NCBI GenBank assembly: GCA_001724245.1 | Contig: MEDX01000002.1 | Coordinates: forward strand, 18,974 to 82,973 | DNA: 64,000 bases | Direction of reading: 5' to 3' | Origin: Fonticula-like sp. SCN 57-25 | Lineage: Eukaryota > Nucleariida > Rotosphaerida | Shown: piece after piece, positions 1 through 9,346 of the stretch | How the letters are laid out: each line of letters opens with the position of its first letter | Position numbering within the stretch: the stretch's first letter is position 1 | Notes under the pieces: generated by a model | Seen by the model: only the letters and a program-made list of their open reading frames with translations | Database searches by the model: none | What the model was told of the DNA's origin: nothing | Translations under genes and position numbers: made by a program

Positions 1-1989
1 TGCTGCAGTCACTGCACGTGACATGCTTGATGACGTGGCAGATAATGGTTGGCCATCGCATGCAAACTGGGCATAGTACGCTGACTGTGCGCCGCCGTCC
101 AGTAATAGTACAATGTCATCAAATACAGCATAATGATCACGTGACGTGTCGGAAGTGTCGAATAAGGCACGTGACGTCGTGTTGAATATGACGATTGGGA
201 CTGTTTGGACGGCGGAATTAATACTCGTTAATGATCGCACAAGATCAAGGCCAAGCACAAGTGAACGAAGTAAGGATGCGTCCACGTGGTGAGCGACACC
301 GTCTTGAGTGACTGTTGACTACATGGTCACGTGAGTATTATGATCACGTGATGATGATCGTACGTAAGTGGCGGCTGCGAGTTGTGCGAGGAGAGATTTG
401 TTATCGGTGGGAGGGACGGCGTGGTTGGTGACGAGAAGTTTGCGGCCGGGGTAGTGAAGTGGAGCAAGCTAGAAGAAGGGTAAGGAAAGGGGAAGAAGAA
501 GGGGGTTAGAAGAAGAGTAATATTATATATGGCAAGTGGACATGGTCAACATGGTCAAGTAGACATGGTCAAGTAGACATGGTGAACATGGTCAAGTGAA
601 CATGGTCATCAATGATACCACATGGTTATCAATGACATGAACATGGTCATCAGTGATACCAATATGGTCATCAGTGATGTCAATATGGTCATCAGTGATA
701 TGGTCAAGTGAACATGGGCATGGTAGACACATCAATGGTGATACCAGTATGGCATGATCATGAACATCAATGACAAGTGATCATGACAGATGAACACAAT
801 GAACACAAGTAAACATCGATAACCTCATATGACAATAATAACAATATAGCAAACTTCAAATGACGTACCTTTCTCTGAAGTGCCGATGCCATATTCGGAT
901 CACGACGAGCATTCTCACTACACAGTGTTAACACCCATATACACTTTCACCCAACGCACTCTTCCGATGCAATGAATAGCCTGACGTCCATATCAGCATC
1001 TCTCACCTTGCCATCAAATATGGGCAATTTTCCCACCGACGGCACAATGGTATGCTCGACAATCGCCCCCACAAATGACGCGAGCGCCGTCTCAAACGCC
1101 TCGAGCAGCACGCCATTCTGCCTTGTAAACTCTGCCAGGCTGGGCATGCTGTGGTCAGCGACGGCGCCCAGAAAGACTGTCCCGACGGTGCGGTTCGGCG
1201 CGGCGCCTTTTTCGACGAGCTGCGCGCCGAGATCGACCCACGTGAGGCGGTCCTGCGTGACGAGGAGCGACGAGCCGCAGGTGTCGGAGGGGGACATGCG
1301 GTAGGTGTAGGGGCCGCGCGTGCCGGCGGGGAGGTTGAGCAGGTAGATGGCGCTGAAGAGGCCAACGCGGTGGTGCTCGCCGCGGACGGCGGCGTCGAGC
1401 GAGATGATGTCGCGGATGGGGCCGGTGCCGGAGGCGGCGAGGAGGGATGCGTAGAGGGTGGGGGGGGCATGCGAGACGGAAATCGAATAGTCATACTCAA
1501 TTGAAACAGCCTAAGGAAACGAATATGTTAGTTAAATACAAAAATACTTGTTTTTACTCTTTTTCGTACGTCATCGTAAAAGACGCTGGGGGATGAGGGG
1601 AGCTGGAGGCGCTCGAGGCGACGGCGAAACTGGCCGGCATCGACGCGGATGCCGCCGGCGCCGTCGCCGTTGAAGCCGACGAGAACGACGCTCACGAATT
1701 CGGTGAGGCGTTTCGAGTTGATGCGGTCGAGAAGAGTGGAAATGTCGGCGTTGCCGAGAGAGGCAAAGATCGGGGATGTGTCAGAGAGCCACCGAAAGGT
1801 GTCGACATTGGCCAAGGGATGTTTCTCCATCGTCGTGCCTGCGCAAATTTTAGCAAACAAAAACATCAAAATTGGATTTTTAGTACCAAAGGCGTCGGCG
1901 TCGCGCGTCGCGCCCGCCGCGGCGAGGCACACGTTCGCCGCGGCCGCGAGCAGCAGCATCAGCGCCGCCCACCGACCTGCCATCGCCAT
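1..1989 (-). CDS. Secreted/membrane protein, DUF7906 (SPOT1-like) family, 3' end outside window
   Basis: Partial gene entering from the left edge. Modelled exons on the minus strand: 1570-1989, 951-1510, 869-917, 364-468 and 1-318 (still open). ATG at 1989 is followed by a hydrophobic signal peptide (about residues 8-30). Around residues 95-115 comes a stretch with [10 protein letters not shown], then a segment resembling the plant SPOT1/DUF7906 proteins, including VPIVIFNTT and DIVLLLDG in the last exon. This family is ER/secretory and poorly characterised; no catalytic motif is visible. All joins keep frame. The intron at 918-950 is only 33 nt and its donor GTGAAA is atypical for this window. 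The family call rests on remembered sequence similarity and is moderate; a secreted protein is the safer statement. Confidence 0.5.
535..790 (-). repeat. Degenerate CATGGTCA repeats inside a 400-nt intron
   Basis: The intron 469-868 of the left-edge gene is filled with imperfect repeats built on CATGGTCA, with spacers such as AGTAGA and TCAATGATAC. Read in the sense direction of the gene they are T/G-rich. No coding potential is seen. Other long introns in the window show similar filler. Confidence 0.75.
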
Positions 1990-2009
1990 TCGCGCAGTCA
2001 GCAAATCTG

Positions 2010-2037
2010 AAACGGACCGAAACGGACCGAAACCGAC
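2010..2037. promoter_or_regulatory. Bidirectional promoter with tandem ACCGAAAC units
   Basis: Only 89 bp separate the divergent ATGs at 1989 (minus) and 2079 (plus, ETFB). The gap holds three consecutive roughly 10-bp units, GGACCGAAAC twice and then CCGAAACCGAC. The core AAACCGAC, reverse GTCGGTTT, recurs in front of several other genes of the window. The regulatory role is inferred from position and recurrence. Confidence 0.5.
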
Positions 2038-2078
2038 GTTTCCGCTTTCTGTTTCACGTGTTGGAGCGGTCGAAAGGG

Positions 2079-3006
2079 ATGTCGCTGCGTGTTCTCGTCG
2101 GGTGCAAGCGCGCCATTGATTATGCGGTCAAGATCCGCGTCCGTTCTGACGGGCTCGGCGTCGAGACGCAGAATGTCAAGCACAGCATGAACCCCTTTGA
2201 CGAAATCGCGCTCGAGGAGGCTGTCAAGCTCAAGGAGAAGAAGCTCGCCGCCGAGGTAAGTCTTGTTTTTCCGCTCTTTTTGTGTGCCCCGCCGGCTGGC
2301 TAACAGCGCCCTCGCCTTAATTCAGGTTATCGCCGTGAGCTGCGGCGGCCCCGCCTCGCAGGAGGTTCTCCGCAATGCGCTCGCCCGCGGCGCCGACCGC
2401 GCGATCCATGTCTCCTCGGAGGACAACATTGAGCCGCTGGCCGTCGCCAAGGTGCTCAAGGCCGTCGCCGAGAAGAACAAGGTCGACCTCGTGCTGCTCG
2501 GCAAGCAGGCCATCGACGACGACTCGGCCCAGACCGCGCCCATGACCGCGGCGCTCCTCAACTGGCCCCAGGTACGGCTCCTTTTTTGGTTTTCTTTCTC
2601 TGACGGCGGCATCAGGGTCTCTTTGCGGCCAAGCTGGACTACAGCCCGGAGACCAAGGTCGTCACCGTCCTCCGCGAGATTGACGGCGGCCTCGAGACGC
2701 TCAACCTGCAGACGCCCGCCGTCGTGTCGGCCGATCTCCGCCTCAACGTGCCCCGCATCACCAACCTCCAGAACATCATGGTGCGAATCATATTTTTTTT
2801 CGCTTGCTGCTGCTGACCTTGCCGCGCTCCTGCAGAAAGCCAAGAAGCGCCCGATTGAGGCCGAGACGCCGGAGAGCCTCGGCGTCACTGTCGACTCGCG
2901 CCTCAAGGTCGTCAAGGTCGCCGAGCCGCCGAAGCGGACGGGCGGAGGCAAGGTCGCCAACGTCGATGAGCTCATCGCCAAGCTCAAGGCCGCCGGCACC
3001 CTGTAA
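2079..3006 (+). CDS. ETFB: Electron transfer flavoprotein subunit beta
   Basis: Mitochondrial matrix ETF beta subunit. With ETF alpha it carries electrons from acyl-CoA and other flavin dehydrogenases to ETF-ubiquinone oxidoreductase. Exons 2079-2255, 2326-2571, 2616-2780 and 2836-3006 give 252 aa, the usual family length. Recognisable segments are the N-terminal [11 protein letters not shown], the [11 protein letters not shown] core, the AMP-binding region [17 protein letters not shown], and the C-terminal recognition-loop region [15 protein letters not shown] followed by KAKKRPIE. As in other beta subunits there is no obvious presequence. Intron 1 has a canonical GTAAGT donor, rare in this window. 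The gene shares a short promoter with the divergent left-edge gene. Confidence 0.95.
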
Positions 3007-3133
3007 AAAAGAAGCCAAGGGGAGCGCCCTTTGCGCTATCTCATATTTACATTCAATAATACACATTTAATATTTGACGCCCTTTGATGCCATTTTTTAA
3101 GTGTGGGAAGTCGATGCCGATCGTGTTCAGACC

Positions 3134-4294
3134 ATGTTTCGCCACGTGATCGCGCGGGTCGGTCGGCGCGCGCTGTCGGCCGCGGCCGCGCCGGCGTCGG
3201 CCACGGCGCCCGTGCAGTCTCTCTTGAAGAACGAGGCCGTGCTTCGGTCCATTGCGAACGCGACGGCCGCGGGGTGGACGCCGCTGCGCCTCGCCAAGGA
3301 TCTCGAGCCGTCGCTCAAGGATGTCGGCACGCGCGATCTCGTGTTGCTCAGCTACACGCTCGTCAACGAAAAGAGTGCGTAATATTGATGATGATGCGGC
3401 TGCTCACACGGTACTGCAGGCAACATGCCGTTTGCGGCTGCTCTGCTGGAGACGGTGCGCGATCGCAACCAAGAGTTCCACAATGAAGCATCGACACTGC
3501 TGTGGGGCCTCTACCAGGATGGCGCTGATGGTCTCCCGGCCGACAAGTCGCGCTCCCTCGTGCTGCTCGAGGCCGCTGCGGCCAGCGGCAACGCCACCGC
3601 GCAGGTGACGCTCGGCAAGCTTCTCTCTGACGGCCGTGATGTCCCGCAGGATCTCGATCGCGCGCGCTCCCTGTACCAGTCGGCCGCCGATCAGGGCGAC
3701 ATGGATGCCGTGTACTGCCTCGGCGTCCTCGCGCTCTCTGACGGCGACAAGTTCCTCGCAATGGACCTTCTCGAGAAAGCCGCCGCCGCAGGTGCGCCTC
3801 TATTGAATGGCTTTTGGCGTGTGATGCCGATGCCGACACCCATGCTCATGCTCTGATGCTGATGCTGATGCTTCTTCTCAGATCATCCCGAGGCGCATCT
3901 CGCGATGGGCGTTTTGCTGAGCGGCAGCCAGCAAGTCTCTGGCCCCGTCACCGACCTCATGCGCTCCTTCTCGCACTACGAGCGCGCCGCCAACCTCGGC
4001 GTCGCTCAGGCCTGGTTCAACATGGGCACGTGCTACTTTATGGGCAAGGGCGTCCCGCACGACTTTGCCAAGGCCGCCGAGTGCTTTGAGCGCGCCGCCG
4101 AGGCCGGCTTTGAGCTCGCGCAGGTCAACCTGGGCCACATGTACTTTCAGGGCCGCGGCGTCGCGCGCGATCTCGACAAGGCAGAGTACTACCTGAGGAT
4201 GGCCGCGCCAAAGAATCAGGTCGCGAGATCGTCGCTCGAGGCCATTGAAAAGGAAAGGCAGGTCGGCAAGGGAAGTGATTCGGACGTCGACTAA
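3134..4294 (+). CDS. Sel1-repeat (SLR) protein, probably mitochondrial
   Basis: Exons 3134-3374, 3420-3791 and 3882-4294 give 341 aa. The first 30 residues are Arg/Ala-rich without acids, typical of a mitochondrial targeting sequence. From about residue 140 there are at least three to four Sel1-like helical repeats. Examples are ATAQVTLGKLLSDG followed by RARSLYQSAADQG, and AWFNMGTCYFMGKG followed by AAECFERAAEAG. Sel1 repeats are protein-binding alpha-solenoids, and some such proteins act in respiratory-complex assembly. Which partner this one binds cannot be read from the sequence. The C-terminus is short and acidic (DSDVD). Confidence 0.85.
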
Positions 4295-5029
4295 ACGTGT
4301 AAACATATTTGAATGTTAAATAATAGTATCTATAGACGAGGTAAAGTATGGATAAAGTATCTATAGGGAAGGTTGCTTTAAGGGGTTGGCGGGGATGGCC
4401 CCTGATTATGGGTTGTAATATGGGAGTTAAGGGGCTATATATAGGCTGCTATTTGGCATGTATATTGTGGCAAACCACCTGCCACTTTACAGATATATAT
4501 TCAGTTCTATGGCCGGTCAAGCTATGGTCATTCAGTTGGAATACCGATATGGCGCTCTAAAGTACCATAATATCATAGTTAACCGACATATATGCCACTG
4601 CTATCCTATTACCTAGCATGAATACCTGCATGTTATGCTGCACAGTTTCCGTATCCATACCAAGTACCCTATGTATTCCAATGTGAGTCCTTTGTTTACC
4701 TTTGCATTGTTGTCCATCTGAGCCCATCTGGCCAGATGACGCACTCAAATACCAAAACGTGGCGCTAATATCTCCATTCGTGAAACTTGCTTAATCGGGA
4801 CAAATCTAGAAATCCAGCCCTCCCATTGGCTGAAACACAGATCGCTCATCTTCCTATTGGCCGACAATGTTCCACTTTGCACGCGTCGGGCCGTTCCGCT
4901 GACTCCGTCTCGCAGTCCTGCTCCCCCCACCCCACACGCGGCTTGCTGCTTCCAGGCGAGCCATCCCTACGCTCTTTCCCTCCCTCTGCGCGCGCAACGA
5001 CAAGGCGTATAGCGCACAAAAGCTCTGAA
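4295..5029. other. Intergenic, 735 bp
   Basis: AT-rich spacer after the Sel1 gene. It grades into a GC-rich, CCAAT-containing stretch (about 4820-5010) that probably holds the promoter of the next gene. Only short ORFs without family character are seen. No RNA gene recognised. Confidence 0.5.
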
Positions 5030-5767
5030 ATGTTGTCGCAAAAGTTTGCTCTCGCCACGATGGCGATCCAGATGGTACGGGGCGCGCTTCGCCATGGGGA
5101 TGTCGCCGCTGACCGCATGGGATTGTAGGTGTACACTGCGCTGCTCGTCGCCATGTCGTTCGCCGCGACGGGGCTATACGGCGCGACGTTCGTGCCGGGC
5201 ATCCTCTGCTCGGTCGCCTTTATCATTTCGCTGATCGGCACCATCAGCATTGCAAAGTACAGCGGCGTCATCTCTTTGCTGGTGCGTGGCCCCTTGGAAT
5301 TCTGTTTGCCTCTCGCCCGATGATGGCCGTGCTCACACGTGCAAAAGGTCGGCGTCTTTTCCTTCCTTTGGGGCCTTTTCGCCATCGTCATGGCGCTCTT
5401 CTTCTTCAACGTGTTTGGCATCGGCCTCCCGATCGCCGACTACGGCAGCCTGTTCGCCGTCGTCATCTACGTGAGCCTCGGCGGCAATGTCACATCCTAC
5501 GTGCTGCTCATCATCGGCGGCATCGTCTACGGCCTCAGCGCGCTCATTGGCGTACGCAGCGCTATAAATAACCCTTTTTGCTGACGAGCCGCGCGCAGAT
5601 CCTCGTCTTTTCCTTCACGGTCTGGTTCTTTAAGGATCTCAAAGAATCCAACATCATGAGCTGTACGCACTCGTTTTTTGACACTTTTTTATGACTTTTT
5701 ATGACTTTAAATGGCTAATAATGTGCGCGCAGTTGACTATAGCGACAAGTACGCTGGCTTCAACTAA
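5030..5767 (+). CDS. Small four-transmembrane protein of unknown family
   Basis: Exons 5030-5074, 5129-5281, 5348-5551, 5599-5662 and 5733-5767 join in frame to 166 aa. The first exon codes only 15 residues. Four hydrophobic segments are visible at roughly residues 16-34, 38-60, 70-92 and 103-138. A short polar C-terminal tail follows (DLKESNIMSFDYSDKYAGFN). The topology resembles MARVEL-type tetraspan proteins, but no diagnostic motif was recognised and no function is assigned. All donors have C at +4 (GTACGG, GTGCGT, GTACGC, GTACGC). The gene is certain from exon structure; its role is unknown. Confidence 0.75.
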
Positions 5768-6249
5768 AGTCGGCGGCGGATCGGCCGTCAAAACCACCCC
5801 CAAAATTGTGCATGTTTTCAGTTCCCTTTTCGTCCCCTTTGTGTTTCGCTGTGTTCAAGTGAGTAGATGTATGTTTGCCGCCCCCAATTTTCCCTTAACT
5901 GTGCCTTGGTGAAGCGAGGCGTGCTGTGCGGCAGAGCGGCATTTCTGTTTCGTTGCCGTGATTGCTGGAAGAGTAAAAGTAATAAATAGCAGAATGAAAA
6001 GAAAAATTTGTTTTGATGCAAAGTAAAAGTATAAAGCAGAGAAAAAGTATGATATAAAGTATCATTTTAACGCATTGTATATGATGCAAAATAATATTTT
6101 GATGCAAATACGATGCAAAGTATTCATAATTATATCATGCAAAGTATTCCCATATGAATCACTTTATTCTCATATGAATGACTTTATTCCCATATTACTT
6201 TATTCTCATATGATGCATTACATTTCTTATGCTTTGCTTCTCATATGAA
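5768..6249. other. AT-rich intergenic region with short direct repeats
   Basis: The spacer lies between two converging genes. From about 6050 to 6245 it contains degenerate direct repeats of TGATGCAAAGTAT and CATATGAATNACTTTATT. No gene was recognised. Confidence 0.5.
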
Positions 6250-7492
6250 TTACAGCTTGTCAAATGACGTCTTTCCACCCACCGTGACGATCTGCACAAG
6301 GCTGCCGCTCTCAACCGACTCGACATTCTGCGCCCACTCGAGCGTCTTACTACTCTTTTCATTAGCAAAAACATACCAAAAACATATCAAAAACATATAT
6401 GAAAAAGTGCGTACGCAGCGATGACGTCAGTCGGCGTCCACGTGCCAAAGTCGGTTTCCGGGGTGGACCACTGGCGGTTGGCGGGCGTGTCGATCATGAC
6501 GGGGAGGATCGCGAGGGTGCGGGCGCCGGCGGGCATGCCGCTGCCGTCGGCGGCGAGGCTGGCGGTGAGCTGGTGGACGGCGGCCTTGGCGAGGCCGTAG
6601 CCGATCATGCCTGGGGAGGGTTAGTGGGAAAGAAAAGGAAGGGAAGAGGGAAAGTGGAGGGAAAATGGAGGAAAAGAGGGTAAAATAAAAAAATGATAGT
6701 AAAATGATATAAAACAGTTAAGAAATGATACGAAAATGACAAGAAAATGACATGAATAATGATCGTTAATGATGCCATGATGCCATGATGTCCATGTCGA
6801 TGATGCCAATGACAATGTCAACATCAGTGATGTCAATGACACCAATAGTACTAATACAAATAATATCATAATACCCCAATAATACCATAATACTCCAATA
6901 TTACCAATAACATCATTTGAAAAGGGACGTACCGGGGGTGCCCTGGGCGGCGGCCTTGGCACCGGTGAGGACAAGGAGGCCGTTCCTAACCATGCATTAG
7001 CCCCATCATACCACGCCAATCTGCGTACGGGGCAAGGAACTTGGCGGCGAGGGCGGCGGCGATGGTCGACGACTGCACGCTCTGCATCCAGGTGAGGCAG
7101 CAGTTCTTGATGAAATCTGTATGGCCATGCGTCAGGAAAAAGGTCACGAAAAAAAGAGGGGATGCGCACCGCCCGACGAGGCGTTGCCGCCCGCCCAGCC
7201 ACCGGCGACGCAGATGATGGCCGAGAAGAAGCCCTCGCCGGCAAAGGCGGCGACGTCGGCGGTGAGCTGCGCGCGCGCGTTAGGGATCGAGATGGAAAGG
7301 CGTGGGAACATGTCGTACGCCGGCGGCCTGATCCTCCCAGCTGGCGCCCGACTTGGCGACGACGTTGCGCGCGGCCTCAGCGTTGGGGGTAAAGTCAAGC
7401 GAGGTCACCTGCCAGTTGGCAGCAGCAAAGGCGGTCACGACCGCGCGGCCAACGGCACCATTGCCGCCAAACACAAGCACCTGGCGCGACAT
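6250..7492 (-). CDS. QDPR: Dihydropteridine reductase (short-chain dehydrogenase family)
   Basis: Reduces quinonoid dihydrobiopterin to tetrahydrobiopterin with NADH, recycling the cofactor of aromatic amino acid hydroxylases. Exons on the minus strand: 7319-7492, 7170-7266, 7029-7116, 6933-6985, 6415-6610 and 6250-6349, giving 235 aa (human about 244). The N-terminus has the NAD-binding [13 protein letters not shown]. The middle shows [10 protein letters not shown] and [13 protein letters not shown]. The active-site segment is [12 protein letters not shown] (Tyr and Lys), followed by the QDPR-specific [20 protein letters not shown] and SGSLVQIVT. Exon 6 was placed at the acceptor leaving AAK before TLEWAQN, which alone keeps frame. 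The 322-nt fourth intron is repeat-rich. Most Dikarya lack this enzyme, as far as I know. Confidence 0.93.
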
Positions 7493-7601
7493 CTCGTCCG
7501 TCCAAGCAAGGTCAAGGGTGATTGGACAATAAGGTGGGATAATTGTTTTTCGACCAATCAGGTACGGTGTCATCGTTTGGCGCCAAATCCAATTGCAGAG
7601 G

Positions 7602-8623
7602 ATGGCGGGCGAGCAGTCGGGCGCGCAATGCTTTTTTGCGCAGGGGTTTGTGCTGCAGCCGGTGCTCTCGCACGCGGCCACCAAGGCGCTCCTGGATAGG
7701 GCGTTTGAGGCGTTCCCTGATGACCCGACGCGTGGCCGGGGGGTTGAGGCGACGGTGCGCGCGCTCAATGAGAGCCTCGAGCAGGTGTCGATGCGCATCG
7801 TGAGCGTCACCGAGGACAATGGCGAATCATTCTACGCATTCGTGCGTGAAAAGTAAATGAAAAAAACGTGCGCTGACGAGTGTGAATTAGGTGAATGAGA
7901 ATGATGATGAGCTTGCGCAGCTCGCCACCGAGCTCGATGCCCGCGAGATCAACTTTATCAAGCGCTGCGTACGTCTCTTTATTTTCTTATATCAATACAA
8001 GTGTATTTAGTCTTCTACTTGTTATCTAGATTGAGTTGATTGTGAATAGTTCGAATGACGCGTTCGAGTGCTCTTCGACGACGCTTCTCAATGAGGCGAT
8101 CTCGCGTGAGCATGCCATCACGCGCGCCGACGCTGACGCCCTCCTCGGCCGCCTCGATCGTGAGCGCTGGCTGCACAAGGACTCGCGCGGCTACTACTCG
8201 CTCGGCGTGCGCGCCGTCGCCGAGCTCAAGCAGTACCTCAAGGATGAGTTCCCGGATCAGATGCGCGACTGTGCGCTGTGCCACGATGCCGTGTGCCGCG
8301 GCGAGACGTGCGAGCAGCCAGAGTGCATGACGCGGCTGCACGCGCGCTGCCGATTCCGCCGCCACAGGAGCACGGAAGCAAAGTGCCCGACATGCGGCGC
8401 CGTCTGGCCCAACCAGGTGCGACTCTGATCTGATGCCGATGCTGATGGCTAAACACTGATGCAGGATCCCGTGGCGCTCGTGCAGGAGGCTCGCGAGGAA
8501 AGTACGCGCGCAGCGGCGGTTGCGTCGTCGTCGTCGGCCGCGTCGTCGTCGTCGAGGCGCGCGGCGGAAGAGCCCGCAGAGGAGCCGCGCGCATCTCGCC
8601 GCTCGAGACGCGATGCCGCGTAG
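7602..8623 (+). CDS. NSE1: SMC5/6 complex subunit NSE1 (RING-type E3)
   Basis: NSE1 binds NSE3 in the SMC5/6 genome-stability complex and acts as a ubiquitin ligase. Exons 7602-7841, 7891-7968, 8030-8416 and 8465-8623 give 287 aa. The first 200 residues fit the winged-helix NSE1 fold (ESFYAFVNENDD, then ALLGRLDRERWL and GYYSLGVRA). Near residues 203-235 is the variant RING: CALCHDAV, CEQPEC, HARC, then CPTCGAVWP, the typical NSE1 ending with a Trp-Pro. The last exon is low-complexity Ser/Arg/Glu. ATG at 7602 is the first Met in frame and lies about 110 bp from the divergent QDPR start. Confidence 0.88.
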
Positions 8624-8729
8624 CGATCTGCCTTTGGGCAAGAATGAACATAATTCGGCAGAGTTGTACTATATTACAATATACAGACCATAGTTTATAC
8701 ACACTACAGTTTTATAATTGAATTTAACG

Positions 8730-9163
8730 TCACCGGAAAAGCTTGAGCTTTTTCAAAACGGTTCCGAATTCGGGCTTTGGGTACGGCTTGGTGGCGATGG
8801 CCGTCGGGACGTTCTCGGGCAGCTCGAGCCACCGGACAAAGTCGAGCCCCGCGGCATCGAGCGAGCTGGCGACGTCCAGCAGCTCGGCCTCGTCCTTGGC
8901 GGCGAGCACGACCTTGTGCATGCGGCCGAGATCGTTCGTGTACGCGGCGACATTGGGATCGTCGCGGAACTTCCACATGACTGCCGACGCGGCATGCGCG
9001 CCCTGCGCAATCATCGAGCCGAACGGCCAGTTGTGCGGCGCCTACGCATAACACGTGTCAGCAGCAAAAATGTGACCAGTATTGAGCGTACCTTGATGAG
9101 ATCCGACCGCACAACGACGTACATTACGTACGGCTCGATGGCCGTGATCGCCTGCTGTGCCAT
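8730..9163 (-). CDS. PTRHD1: PTRHD1-like peptidyl-tRNA hydrolase 2 domain protein
   Basis: Two exons, 9092-9163 and 8730-9041, give 127 aa. The product matches PTRHD1 over its length: VMYVVVRSDL, HNWPFGSMIAQGAHAA, DLGRMHKVVLAAKDEAEL, FVRWLELPENVPTAIATKPYPK, and the ending KKLKLFR. The fold is that of Pth2 enzymes. PTRHD1 proteins are divergent members whose peptidyl-tRNA hydrolase activity is uncertain. No targeting sequence is seen. The single intron has a GTACGC donor. The gene ends about 105 bp from the convergent NSE1 stop. Confidence 0.9.
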
Positions 9164-9346
9164 GTCACTGGAAGATGCAAACTGAAATCAGATTGCACAC
9201 TGATGCACAATGCATACATGGGCATGGCGTGGTTGATGGGATTGGATTGGCGTTTGTCCACATGATCTCGTCAATTCAGCATAACTAATAACCGGTGGTA
9301 TATTGCACGCATAGATTAATACAACTAAATAAGAGATAAAATGTAA

